DNA from: an uncultured Flavobacteriales bacterium | GTDB taxonomy: Bacteria > Bacteroidota > Bacteroidia > Flavobacteriales > Crocinitomicaceae | Assembly (NCBI GenBank): GCA_946480085.1 | Contig: CAMLHZ010000001.1 | Location: forward strand, 620,001-684,000 | DNA length: 64,000 bases | Reading direction: 5' to 3' | Shown: positions 8,793 to 17,571 of the stretch, in pieces | Layout of the letters: each line of letters starts with the position of its first letter | Numbering within the stretch: position 1 is the stretch's first letter | The notes under the pieces: model-generated | The model's input: the letters and a program-made list of their open reading frames with translations, nothing else | Database searches by the model: none | Told to the model about the DNA's origin: nothing | Made by a program: the position numbers and the translations under genes

Positions 8793-10496
8793 TTAAAAAC
8801 TTTGTGTGAAAGAAACAGTCAAACCACTTGATGCTGGAACAAATCGACAAACTCCACCAACACAGAACAATCCTGCGCGTTGTTTACCAAAGTTTACCGA
8901 AAGACGCGTTGCATCTTTGATCCAGCCAACTGAACCAATTGCATAATGCAAACGTAGATCTTCATTCACGTTCCCGTAGTTGTATTGATCCATGAATCCG
9001 AAGAACCAATGCGGAGAAATATTGTATTCCAAAACTACCGTTGCCCAGTTTCCTTTGTCGTTTCCAGCAAGTACCGTATTTCCTTGGTTATCTTCTCTAT
9101 ACACTTTGTCAATGAACATTCCTTGCAATTCCATACGCATAGAATGCTTTTTATTGAATTTGTAATTGAATTCAGCAACGGCAATGTTCGTATTGATGAT
9201 TCCATGCGCATCACCGGTTACTTTACCCACATCATTGTTTAAACTGATGTTATAATAGGAAGCATTCACATAGAAATTCTTACTGAATTTATAAGTAACC
9301 ATTACATTGAAATCATGCCATAATAAACTGTCCGACATGTCGAACGGCTTGCTTTCATACATTACGCGGGAAGAGTCGTTCGGATTGATTCCCGAGTAAT
9401 GACGCATCGGTAAATAAGCAGTCGAATAATTGATATCGATCGGAATTCCATATTTACCACCAAGCTTAGTTCCGCTCTTAATTTTATATTGTAGTGTTGC
9501 CTGGTAAGCGATTTCACCTAACGGCTGTGTTGCGTATGGATAAAGTGTTGCAACAAGGTTGTAAGTATGTGTTCTGTTGAGCGCAGGCAAATAATTAATG
9601 AATAAATCTTGTAAAGCTGCCGTGCGGTCTGAACGGAAACTCATGTTGTCCACTGATTTTGCTGAAACAATGATTCCCAGCCCTTTTCTGGAATAGCTGA
9701 AATTGGCAATTGCTGCGTGACCGTTATTATAAATGTAGTTGTTGTCGGCTGAAGGATCGTTTTCCTTCATAATGTATTCTGCATTGAAATAGTATTTACC
9801 GTAGCGTACATCCAATCTTCCGCCATATGCGCCAACGTTTTGTGGAAGCACATAACTTTCATTGTCATCTACCTGGTATTTTGAAACAAAAGATCCACCA
9901 ATATTAATGTCTAACCCAGCAGAATCCAATCGGGGGAAGTAAGAATTTAAATGAAGTGAAGCATCAATACCACGAGTTAAACCTGCCGATTTAATAACAG
10001 ATCCGCTTTGGAATGAGTAACGCTGGTTTCCATACACAGCTTTAACTTTCAATCCTTTCATCGGGGTAAGAATGATTCGGGCACCATCCATCGCATTATC
10101 GTATCCAAGGTTGCGGTCTTCATATGCGCGGAAGATCATTCCGCTTCCGAATTGTTCGTAGAAATTACCAAGCGTAATATCCACGTAATCGTTTACATAT
10201 CCAACGTAACGCATACCCAATCCTGTTCCGTCGAAACGATTCGGATATCCTTGAATTCTTGGAAGGTATGATTCAAATCGAGCTCCGGCTTTGAAGTTTC
10301 CGTTGGTATAGAAAACGTTCATGTATGAATTCAACAAACCTTTTGATGGTGGTTGTGTTGCTCCAATCAATGAATCCGGATTTAAATATTGAAAAGTTGC
10401 TTCCATATTCCCGGTGATGTTTCCACCAGAAACAGATTGTCCGAGTGCTGTAAGCGACCCGGACAAAGCGAATAAGGCAATGATGCTCTTTTTCAT
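8793..10496 (-). CDS. DUF6029 family outer-membrane protein
   Basis: The 567-residue protein starts at ATG 10496; the in-frame TTG just before it is less likely. A signal peptide ends near ALGQ, followed by a beta-barrel-like sequence with many aromatic-ending strands and a terminal phenylalanine (SFTQSF), the usual C-terminal outer-membrane signal. The segment GMRYVGYVNDYVDITLG followed by YEQFGSG and RAYEDRNLGYDNAMDG is the pattern I associate with DUF6029. It lies 6 bases after tlpA and before the Omp28 lipoprotein gene, so the three are almost certainly co-transcribed. The function is unknown; a porin or surface-attachment partner of Omp28 is speculation. Confidence 0.8.
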   Translation of the reverse strand: MKKSIIALFALSGSLTALGQSVSGGNITGNMEATFQYLNPDSLIGATQPPSKGLLNSYMNVFYTNGNFKAGARFESYLPRIQGYPNRFDGTGLGMRYVGYVNDYVDITLGNFYEQFGSGMIFRAYEDRNLGYDNAMDGARIILTPMKGLKVKAVYGNQRYSFQSGSVIKSAGLTRGIDASLHLNSYFPRLDSAGLDINIGGSFVSKYQVDDNESYVLPQNVGAYGGRLDVRYGKYYFNAEYIMKENDPSADNNYIYNNGHAAIANFSYSRKGLGIIVSAKSVDNMSFRSDRTAALQDLFINYLPALNRTHTYNLVATLYPYATQPLGEIAYQATLQYKIKSGTKLGGKYGIPIDINYSTAYLPMRHYSGINPNDSSRVMYESKPFDMSDSLLWHDFNVMVTYKFSKNFYVNASYYNISLNNDVGKVTGDAHGIINTNIAVAEFNYKFNKKHSMRMELQGMFIDKVYREDNQGNTVLAGNDKGNWATVVLEYNISPHWFFGFMDQYNYGNVNEDLRLHYAIGSVGWIKDATRLSVNFGKQRAGLFCVGGVCRFVPASSGLTVSFTQSF

Positions 10497-10502
10497 CAAG
10501 TA

Positions 10503-11006
10503 TTATTTACCAGTTAGTTTTTTAATTTCTTCGTAGAGTTTTTCCTCGTCACCAGGGGCGTAGCTATTGTGAGAATATACAATTACTCCGTTAGCATCGA
10601 TAAGGAAAGTATGAGGAACATTGTTTACACCCATTGCTCTTTTGAAGTCTCCATTTGGATCTAAAAGCACAGTGTAGTCCCATTCTTTTGCGTTAACATA
10701 TGGTGCAACTGATGGTTTTGTTTTTTCATCGTCAATAGACACCGCTACCAAAGTTACTCCCGTTTCAGCCTGCCACTCTTCGTACAATTCCTGAATCGTA
10801 TTCAACTCACGTTTACATGGTGAACACCAGGTAGCCCAGAAAGAGATAATAACCGGACCTTTGAAGCCCATTTCAGCAGTGTTTACTGTTTTTCCTTCAA
10901 TGTCAGTCAACTTAACAGAAGGAACTTCTTTTCCAGTACCGATTTCTTGTGCAAAAAGCGAAAACGAACATACTGCCGCCGCCAAAAATAAGGTAAGTTT
11001 TTTCAT
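10503..11006 (-). CDS. TlpA-like thiol-disulfide oxidoreductase
   Basis: The 167-residue product has a signal peptide ending near AQ (residue 20) and a single thioredoxin-like domain of the TlpA/ResA/AhpC-TSA type. The active site is FWATWCSPCKREL (Cys61, Cys64). A conserved cis-proline region (VNNVPHTFLID) follows. Such proteins act outside the cytoplasm to reduce disulfides in client proteins. It heads a three-gene minus-strand operon with DUF6029 and Omp28 genes, so those envelope proteins are its probable clients or co-functional partners (inference). Confidence 0.9.
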   Translation of the reverse strand: MKKLTLFLAAAVCSFSLFAQEIGTGKEVPSVKLTDIEGKTVNTAEMGFKGPVIISFWATWCSPCKRELNTIQELYEEWQAETGVTLVAVSIDDEKTKPSVAPYVNAKEWDYTVLLDPNGDFKRAMGVNNVPHTFLIDANGVIVYSHNSYAPGDEEKLYEEIKKLTGK

Positions 11007-11059
11007 AGTTTTATAATTTCACATTTGGCAGAACCGGTTTCAAGTATCATGCCGAGTTT

Positions 11060-11067
11060 CAAATATA
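11060..11067 (-). promoter_or_regulatory. Candidate -7 element of the tlpA operon
   Basis: On the minus strand the sequence reads TATATTTG, a full match to TAnnTTTG, 53 bases before the tlpA start. The -33 region reads CTGTG rather than TTTG, so only one half of the promoter is convincing. Confidence 0.45.
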
Positions 11068-11113
11068 CATGCTTTGTTAGTTCACACAGTTTAGTAGTTT
11101 GATTTAATTCTTG

Positions 11114-11163
11114 AATTCCTAAATTTTCTCCTTATCAATACAATTATTGTACTCTTAGGAATT
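11114..11163. repeat. Nested inverted repeat in a divergent intergenic region
   Basis: AATTCCTAA (11114-11122) and TTAGGAATT (11155-11163) form a 9-bp outer inverted repeat. Inside it TACAA/TTGTA (11139-11143, 11147-11151) forms a second 5-bp palindrome. It lies in the 344-base gap (11007-11350) between tlpA and the first T9SS cargo gene, which otherwise holds only the two opposing -7 elements. Confidence 0.5.
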
Positions 11164-11325
11164 TTGAATAGAGCGCCGATTTAATAGATAAATCAATGAA
11201 AATGCTGGTTTAGGGTGATATTGAGGTAAAAAAGTTCTTAAAATTGTTGAACTTTTGGCTAGAAAATTGTATTCTTACCTATTATTGATTGATTAAACTG
11301 TCGAAGAACAGATGGTTTTTTAATA

Positions 11326-11333
11326 TATATTTG
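11326..11333 (+). promoter_or_regulatory. Candidate -7 element of the first 250-residue T9SS protein
   Basis: TATATTTG matches TAnnTTTG, 17 bases before the ATG at 11351. The same octamer followed by TT occurs before the downstream paralog. A -33 TTG is not evident. Confidence 0.45.
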
Positions 11334-11350
11334 TTGCAAATCCTTATTCT

Positions 11351-12103
11351 ATGAAGAAAATTTTTACTTTGATTGTTGCATCTGCTCTGGGTTATGGCGT
11401 TCATGCTCAAAGTGTAACTATGAATCATTATGATCATATTACTCATTTAGACGGTGCTCAAGTGATGAGTGGTGATACTATTGAGATCAATGAAAATGAG
11501 AATTGGGAGCATTATGTGAATTTGCATTTCAGTGGTGTAACTACTGGAGATGTAAATTTCCGAGTAAAGGAAATTATATCAAATGCATGTGCTACAGATC
11601 AGATTTGTGCTTTCTTAGATCCAGATCCAGAATTCCAAGCGAATTGTTGGCCAGTAAATAACACTAACTATACAACACCTTTAATGACTGATATCAATTT
11701 TGGTGCTGGTGATGAGCTTCAGGTGAAACCTTTGGGTTCTTTTCCAAACAATTGTGGAGGAGTTGTTCAGATGAGATACTTTATTCGTTTGGATGGAGTT
11801 GAATTGGATTCGTTTGATGTTAAAGTGACAAGTATGCTTTCTACACCTGTTCAGGAAAAAGAAGTGATTGATATGACGGCTTATCCAAACCCTGCAAACA
11901 ACGTAGTAACAGTGAATACTACGGGTGTTGATGGTGAGGTGGAAGTAAAGATTACGGATATCTTAGGAAAAGTGGTTTACAACGAAAGTGTAAGTGCGGT
12001 TAAGAAAATCGACGTTTCTGATTATAAGAATGGTGTTTACTTGATTTCGGTTTCTGAAAACGGAAAAGCGATTCGAACAAGAAGAATAGTGGTGAAACAC
12101 TAA
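11351..12103 (+). CDS. T9SS type A sorting domain protein (paralog 1)
   Basis: The 250-residue product has a signal peptide ending at VHAQ (residue 20), a beta-rich central domain of about 150 residues with several cysteines, and a canonical type A T9SS C-terminal domain (residues about 175-250). That domain shows TAYPNPANN, the ITDILGKVVYN strand, NGVYLISV and a basic end. It should cross the inner membrane by Sec and the outer membrane through the SprA pore. The central domain (VTMNHYD, GDTIEI) is not one I recognise. The next gene is a close paralog, arranged as a tandem duplication with its own terminator. Confidence 0.87.
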   Translation: MKKIFTLIVASALGYGVHAQSVTMNHYDHITHLDGAQVMSGDTIEINENENWEHYVNLHFSGVTTGDVNFRVKEIISNACATDQICAFLDPDPEFQANCWPVNNTNYTTPLMTDINFGAGDELQVKPLGSFPNNCGGVVQMRYFIRLDGVELDSFDVKVTSMLSTPVQEKEVIDMTAYPNPANNVVTVNTTGVDGEVEVKITDILGKVVYNESVSAVKKIDVSDYKNGVYLISVSENGKAIRTRRIVVKH

Positions 12104-12121
12104 TTCGATATAAAGTATTGG

Positions 12122-12154
12122 AAGCCTCGACTAATTTGGTCGGGGCTTTTTTTT
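12122..12154 (+). terminator. Intrinsic terminator of T9SS paralog 1
   Basis: AAGCCTCGAC and GTCGGGGCTT form a 10-bp stem with one G-U pair, a 7-nt loop and a T8 tract, 18 bases after the stop. Confidence 0.88.
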
Positions 12155-12237
12155 GATACAATTCTGCTGAAAAAGGAAATCCAAGGATTAAACCGTTTTA
12201 GGTTGAAACAGGTGATACTGGGCTTTCTATTTTGATT

Positions 12238-12245
12238 TATATTTG
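12238..12245 (+). promoter_or_regulatory. Candidate -7 element of T9SS paralog 2
   Basis: TATATTTG matches TAnnTTTG, 23 bases before the ATG at 12269. The shared TATATTTGTT with the upstream copy suggests the promoter was duplicated with the gene. Confidence 0.45.
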
Positions 12246-12268
12246 TTCGGTATCCTAAATCATTCTTA

Positions 12269-13015
12269 ATGAAGAAACTATTTACATTGATTTTTGCATC
12301 TGCAATAGGACTAGGAGCTAAAGCTCAGAGTGTAACTATGAATCATTACGATCCGATCACTCATTTGGATGGTGTCCAGATTATGAGTGGAGATACGATC
12401 GAGATAGATGGAAATGAACCCTGGGGACAGTATGTGAATTTGCATTTTGACGGTATTGCTTCTGGAGATGCGAACTTCCGGGTTGTAGAGATTGTATCCA
12501 ATCCATGCAGTGAAGATCAAATGAAATGCTACCTATTTCCAGATCCCAATTTTGAGTCAACATGTTTGTATCCTAATAGTACAAATTATGTGAGCCCAAT
12601 GATGAATAACATTGATTTTGCAGCTGGTGATACCCTTGTCATCAAACCTCAAGGATCTTTCTCCTGTGCAGCTGCTGTTCATTTTCGCTATTTCATTCGT
12701 TTGGACGGTGTAGAACTTGATTCATTCGATATCATGGTTGCAAGCACACTTACTGTTGGGGATATTGAGAAAGAAGTTGTAGACATGACAGCTTATCCAA
12801 ATCCTGCTAACAATACAATTACTGTTAATACAACTGGTGTTGACGGAGAGGTTGAAGTAAAGATTACAGATATCTTAGGAAAAGTGGTTTACAATGAAAC
12901 AGTAAGTCCGATAAAGAAGATTGACGTTTCTGAATTTAAGAATGGCGTTTATTTGATTACGGTTTCCGAGAACGGTAGGGTCATTCGAACCAGGAGAATA
13001 GTGGTGAAACACTGA
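12269..13015 (+). CDS. T9SS type A sorting domain protein (paralog 2)
   Basis: The 248-residue product is a tandem paralog of the preceding protein: signal peptide ending KAQ, the shared start VTMNHYDPITHLDG, the same central domain, and a nearly identical type A C-terminal domain (TAYPNPANN, ITDILGKVVYNE, NGVYLITV). The central parts differ more than the ends; for example the cysteine-containing loops around residues 73-100 have different spacing. Both copies keep separate promoters and terminators. The function is unknown; the structure suggests a small secreted surface protein delivered by the T9SS. Confidence 0.87.
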   Translation: MKKLFTLIFASAIGLGAKAQSVTMNHYDPITHLDGVQIMSGDTIEIDGNEPWGQYVNLHFDGIASGDANFRVVEIVSNPCSEDQMKCYLFPDPNFESTCLYPNSTNYVSPMMNNIDFAAGDTLVIKPQGSFSCAAAVHFRYFIRLDGVELDSFDIMVASTLTVGDIEKEVVDMTAYPNPANNTITVNTTGVDGEVEVKITDILGKVVYNETVSPIKKIDVSEFKNGVYLITVSENGRVIRTRRIVVKH

Positions 13016-13033
13016 TTCAATATATCATATTGT

Positions 13034-13063
13034 AAGGGCTGTCTGGTTTAGACGGCCTTTTTT
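13034..13063 (+). terminator. Intrinsic terminator of T9SS paralog 2
   Basis: AAGGGCTGTCT and AGACGGCCTT form a stem with a single bulge and a wobble pair, followed by T6. Confidence 0.75.
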
Positions 13064-13221
13064 ATTGCATTTGTTTCTCATAAATTGGGTAGTGTTTTCT
13101 CTTAAAGATGCATAATCCTGAATCAGTCGAATAATGCAAAAGAGAAGTGGGAAAATAAGAAAGTGAGAAATTAAACGATTTAGCATTCCAATACTATGCG
13201 TTAACTTTACTTTAACATGCA

Positions 13222-13252
13222 TTGTATTCAATAGAAGACTTCGTTACATTTG
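13222..13252 (+). promoter_or_regulatory. Promoter of the Omp28-like T9SS protein gene
   Basis: TTG at 13222-13224, a 20-base spacer and TACATTTG at 13245-13252 match the Bacteroidota consensus. Transcription would begin near 13258, giving a short leader before the ATG at 13275. Confidence 0.65.
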
Positions 13253-13274
13253 GGTCTAATAAAATGTTAAAATT

Positions 13275-15158
13275 ATGAAAAAGGGTTTACTTACTTTATC
13301 AGGATTATTGCTTGCGGGGGCTTCGTTCTCTCAAACAATTTTTTCTGAGAACTTTGACGCTGGTACAACAATGCCTGCTGGTTGGGCACAATACAACGTT
13401 GACGGTTTGACAGTTGCTTCGAACTTAAGTGCATTGAACTTCGGTTCAAATGCTTGGGTATTCAGAGCAGGTACTTCTGGTAACATGGCAACTTCAACTT
13501 CTTGGTACACACCTGCAGGTGTGTCTAATGACTGGTTGGTTACTCCAGGAATTGCAATTCCGGCTTCAGGAACTTACTTCGCTCAATTCGATGCTCAAGC
13601 GCAAGATCCTAACTACCTTGATGGATTCAAAGTTTATGTTTCTACAACAGGTAATGCAGTTGCAAACTTCGGTGCTGCGGCGCTTACAGTTAATGCAGCT
13701 ACATCATCATTTGTAAATTACTCGGTTAACTTGAGTGCGTACGCCGGACAAACGGTTTATATCGCTATTCAAAATAACTCTAATGATATGTACTTGTTGA
13801 ACTTAGATAATTTCGTAGTTCGTCAACCATCTGCTAATGACGCTATTTTAGTAAGTTCAACATTGAACCGTTACTCTGCTGTTAGCACTAACAATCAACT
13901 TTCTCTTTCTGTTAAGAATGACGGAAGTAACACAATCACATCTTTGGATGTAACTTGGAATGATGGTACAGCTCATACATCAACAATCGCATGTAACATT
14001 GCTGCTGGTGCAACTGCAACTGTAAATCACCCGGTACAAGTTAACTACGCGACAGCTGTTGAAGAAAGCATCGCTATTTCAATTGATCAGGTAAATGCTT
14101 CTGCAGATCCAAACATGGGTAACAATACTGCAAGCAAATTATTCAATACTGTAAGTCAATTAGCTCCTAAGAAAGTTGTTATTGAAGAAGGAACAGGTAC
14201 TTGGTGTGGATGGTGTCCGCGTGGTGCAGTTGCTATGGAAGCAATGACTACTAATCACCCTAATGATTTCATCGGAATTGCAGTTCACAATGGTGACCCA
14301 ATGACAGTTACAGCTTATGATGCTGGTGCTAACTTCTCTGGTTTCCCAGGTTCTAACGTTGATCGTGCTATGTTGGATCAAGGTGTATCTACTGCAGCTT
14401 TCGAATCTTACTATGATGATAGAATTGATTTGATCGTTCCTGCTGCAATTTCTGCTGTTAGTTCAGGTACTGGATCATCTTTAACTGTTGATGTTTCTAC
14501 AACATTCTACACTCCATTTGCAGCTGCAAACTACAAATTGGCTGTTGTTCTTACTGAGGATGATGTAACTGGAACAGGTTCTACTTACAACCAAACAAAT
14601 TACTATGCTGGTGGTGCACAAGGTGCAATGGGTGGATACGAAGCTTTGGCTAACCCGGTTCCTGCTGCAAACATGGTTTACAATCACGTTGGACGCGCAT
14701 TACTTGGAGGTTACACAGGTCAAGCTGGTTCAGTTCCTGCTGTAATTGCAAACGGACAAACTGCTGCTTACTCATTTACTTACACAATTCCTGCAACTAT
14801 GGATCGTTCTCAAATGCATGCAGTAGCAATGCTTTTGGATGCTGCTACAGGTGAGATCGTAAATGCTGAAGAGATTTCTATCGCGGTTGCTGGTGTTGAA
14901 GAGGCTGAGTCTATCAACATGAATGTTTACCCTAATCCTGCAACTACAACTGCATCAGTTTCTTTTGAAGGAAAAGGTGGAGAGTATGTAGTAAGCATTA
15001 TTGATATCGCTGGTCGCGTTTACGCTACTGAAACAGTATCTAATGCTTCTGGAGCTCAAATCGTAAGCTTGAATACGTCAGAAATGAAAGCAGGTTCTTA
15101 CTTGATTTCAGTTGCTAACGAAACAGGTTCATTTACACAAAACTTGATTATCAAATAA
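13275..15158 (+). CDS. Secreted protein with adhesin-like and Omp28 domains plus T9SS domain
   Basis: The 627-residue protein has four parts: a signal peptide ending SFSQ; a cleaved-adhesin-type jelly-roll domain (residues about 21-185, FSENFDAGTTMPAGW, DWLVTPGIAIP); a CARDB-like beta domain; and an Omp28 domain from about residue 300 with the active-site-like TWCGWCPRG (Cys311, Cys314). A type A T9SS C-terminal domain closes it (YPNPATT, GRVYATE, AGSYLISV). It should be exported by the SprA translocon. It is the second Omp28 protein in the window but uses T9SS export instead of lipidation. It has its own promoter and terminator. Strong Ala, Thr and Ser content suggests abundant expression, which is inference. 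Confidence 0.85.
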   Translation: MKKGLLTLSGLLLAGASFSQTIFSENFDAGTTMPAGWAQYNVDGLTVASNLSALNFGSNAWVFRAGTSGNMATSTSWYTPAGVSNDWLVTPGIAIPASGTYFAQFDAQAQDPNYLDGFKVYVSTTGNAVANFGAAALTVNAATSSFVNYSVNLSAYAGQTVYIAIQNNSNDMYLLNLDNFVVRQPSANDAILVSSTLNRYSAVSTNNQLSLSVKNDGSNTITSLDVTWNDGTAHTSTIACNIAAGATATVNHPVQVNYATAVEESIAISIDQVNASADPNMGNNTASKLFNTVSQLAPKKVVIEEGTGTWCGWCPRGAVAMEAMTTNHPNDFIGIAVHNGDPMTVTAYDAGANFSGFPGSNVDRAMLDQGVSTAAFESYYDDRIDLIVPAAISAVSSGTGSSLTVDVSTTFYTPFAAANYKLAVVLTEDDVTGTGSTYNQTNYYAGGAQGAMGGYEALANPVPAANMVYNHVGRALLGGYTGQAGSVPAVIANGQTAAYSFTYTIPATMDRSQMHAVAMLLDAATGEIVNAEEISIAVAGVEEAESINMNVYPNPATTTASVSFEGKGGEYVVSIIDIAGRVYATETVSNASGAQIVSLNTSEMKAGSYLISVANETGSFTQNLIIK

Positions 15159-15181
15159 TCACTGTAAATAACAATTTTGAG

Positions 15182-15216
15182 AACTCCGGCCATTTTGGTC
15201 GGAGTTTTCGTTTTTA
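15182..15216 (+). terminator. Intrinsic terminator of the Omp28-like T9SS gene
   Basis: AACTCCGGCC and GGTCGGAGTT form a 10-bp stem with one G-U pair and a 5-nt loop, followed by TTTTCGTTTTT. Confidence 0.82.
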
Positions 15217-15273
15217 TTGGCCCTCCAACTCCAACATTTTATTAACTTTATCCCCCCTTATAAAAGTATTTTT

Positions 15274-17538
15274 ATGGCAAAAATTCGCAAGCAGGACGCA
15301 CTTGATTATCACTCTTCCGGAAGACCGGGTAAGATTGAGGTTATTCCTACTAAACCATATGCTTCTCAAAGAGATCTTTCTTTGGCGTATTCTCCAGGAG
15401 TGGCTGAGCCTTGCTTGAAAATTGCTGAGAATAAAGAAGACGTTTATAAATACACCAGTAAAGGAAATCTTGTTGCTGTTATTTCAAATGGAACCGCAGT
15501 TTTAGGCTTAGGTGATATTGGCCCGGAAGCTTCAAAACCGGTAATGGAAGGAAAAGGACTCCTTTTTAAGATATTTGCTGATATCGATGTATTCGATATA
15601 GAAGTGGATGCAAGTGATCCCGAATTGTTTATCCAAACCGTGAAAGCAATTGCCCCAACTTTTGGAGGAATTAACCTGGAAGATATTAAAGCTCCTGAAG
15701 CTTTTGAAATAGAAAGAAGGCTTAAGGAAGAACTAGATATTCCCGTAATGCACGATGATCAACACGGTACGGCAATTATTTCTGCTGCTGCTTTGTTGAA
15801 TGCGCTTGAATTGGCTAAAAAGAGAATCAGCAAGGTGAAAATTGTGATTTCAGGTGCTGGTGCAGCGGCAATTTCGTGTGTAAATCTGTATCGTGCGCTT
15901 GGTGCCGACTTGAATCAGATTTACATGTTTGACAGTAAAGGGTTGATTCATGCCGGAAGAACAGATTTGGACAGCATGAAACAAGTTTTCGCGGTTCATA
16001 AAAAAGACATTTCACTAGAAGATTCATTCAAAGGAGCCGACGTGTTTCTTGGGTTATCAAAAGGGAATTTGGTTTCTAAAGAAATGGTGAAAGCCATGGC
16101 TAAGAATCCGATTGTGTTCGCATTGGCGAATCCTGAGCCAGAAATTGGTTACAAAGAAGCAATGTCTGTACGACCAGATATTATCATGGCAACAGGTCGT
16201 TCGGATCATCCTAATCAGGTGAACAACGTACTTGGGTTTCCATTCATTTTCCGTGGGGCATTAGATGTTCGTGCAACAACTATTAATGAAGAAATGAAAC
16301 TTGCCGCTGTTAAGGCTATTGCAAATCTTGCTAAGGAAACGATTCCTGAAGAAGTAATTGCTGCCTATGGCGAGAAAAACATCACTTTTGGTAGAGAACA
16401 AATTATACCAAAACCAATAGATCCGCGCTTGATCTATCACGTTGCGCCCGCAGTTGCTAAAGCTGCTGTTGCTTCAGGAGTTGCAAAATACCCGATTACT
16501 GATTGGGCCGAGTACGAGGAGAGATTAAAGAAGCGTCTTGGCTTGGATAACAAATTGGTAAGTAATCTTACAGCTAAAGCTCAATCGAATCCTAAACGAG
16601 TGGTTTTTGCTGAAGCGGATAATATTAAAATTCTTAAAGCTGCGCAAACTGCAACAGAGGAAGGGGTTTGTTTTCCAATTCTACTAGGAAAGCGAAAGGT
16701 AATTGAGCAATTATTATTGGAATACAATATTGAGATTCCTGGAATGCTGATTATCGATCCAAAGTCTGATACAGAGAAAATGCGTCGACAAGATTACGGA
16801 AAAGCCTTTTTTGCTCAACGCATGCGTAAAGGTGTTACGGAATTTGAAGCTATCCAGAAAATGCGTGAGCGCAATCATTTTGGAGCTATGATGGTGCAAT
16901 CTGGTGATGCAGATGCAATGATTTCTGGATTGACGCGAAATTACACGGATGTTGTTCGACCTGCCATTCAGGCAATAGGGTTGGAGAAAGACGTGAATGT
17001 GGCTGCAGGAGTTTACATTCTTATGACTAAGAATGGCCCACTTTTCCTTGCTGATACTACAATCAATCCAAATCCAACAGCAGAACAGATTGCTGAAATC
17101 ACATTTAATGTGGCTAAAACGCTTCGTAAATTCAAGGTGAATCCAAGAATTGCCTTGTTGAGCTATTCCAACTTTGGGTCTTCACATGGTGAAGATGCTG
17201 TGAAGATGTCAGAAGCAGTGAAGATCTTACATGAAAATCATCCAACCTTAATTGTGGATGGCGAAATTCAAGCAAACTTTGCCCTGAACAATGATTTGAT
17301 GAATGAGAAATTTTCGTTCTCAACCCTGGCAAACAAGAATGTAAACACCTTGATTTTTCCGAATCTTTCGGCTGGAAATATTGCCTACAAATTGTTACAG
17401 GAAATGACAGATGGTGATGCAATCGGACCAATTATGGTTGGTTTGGCAAAATCTGTACACGTATTGCAAATGGGGTCATCGGTTCGCGAAATTGTGAACA
17501 TGGTGAAAGTAGCTGTTGTTGATGCTCAATCGAAATAA
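15274..17538 (+). CDS. maeB: NADP-dependent malic enzyme with phosphotransacetylase-like domain
   Basis: The 754-residue protein converts malate and NADP+ to pyruvate, CO2 and NADPH. The malic enzyme part (residues 1 to about 420) shows YSPGVAEPCL, the NAD(P)-binding VISGAGAAAISC and the metal-site region MHDDQHGTAI. The C-terminal half (about 430-754) is a phosphate acetyltransferase-type domain, as in MaeB, where it is regulatory rather than catalytic. I chose ATG 15274 because upstream in-frame sequence starts only at TTG and would add non-family residues; the length fits MaeB. ruvA follows after 33 bases, and sprA immediately after that. This order malic enzyme-ruvA-sprA is one I recall from other Bacteroidota. 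Confidence 0.95.
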   Translation: MAKIRKQDALDYHSSGRPGKIEVIPTKPYASQRDLSLAYSPGVAEPCLKIAENKEDVYKYTSKGNLVAVISNGTAVLGLGDIGPEASKPVMEGKGLLFKIFADIDVFDIEVDASDPELFIQTVKAIAPTFGGINLEDIKAPEAFEIERRLKEELDIPVMHDDQHGTAIISAAALLNALELAKKRISKVKIVISGAGAAAISCVNLYRALGADLNQIYMFDSKGLIHAGRTDLDSMKQVFAVHKKDISLEDSFKGADVFLGLSKGNLVSKEMVKAMAKNPIVFALANPEPEIGYKEAMSVRPDIIMATGRSDHPNQVNNVLGFPFIFRGALDVRATTINEEMKLAAVKAIANLAKETIPEEVIAAYGEKNITFGREQIIPKPIDPRLIYHVAPAVAKAAVASGVAKYPITDWAEYEERLKKRLGLDNKLVSNLTAKAQSNPKRVVFAEADNIKILKAAQTATEEGVCFPILLGKRKVIEQLLLEYNIEIPGMLIIDPKSDTEKMRRQDYGKAFFAQRMRKGVTEFEAIQKMRERNHFGAMMVQSGDADAMISGLTRNYTDVVRPAIQAIGLEKDVNVAAGVYILMTKNGPLFLADTTINPNPTAEQIAEITFNVAKTLRKFKVNPRIALLSYSNFGSSHGEDAVKMSEAVKILHENHPTLIVDGEIQANFALNNDLMNEKFSFSTLANKNVNTLIFPNLSAGNIAYKLLQEMTDGDAIGPIMVGLAKSVHVLQMGSSVREIVNMVKVAVVDAQSK

Positions 17539-17571
17539 GAGTCTGCTGCGGGAGACGATAAAAAGAGACTT

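Noticed and set aside
15217..15273. Upstream extension of the malic enzyme gene
   Set aside because: It begins at TTG, adds residues atypical of the family and runs into the preceding terminator's T tract; ATG 15274 gives the normal length.
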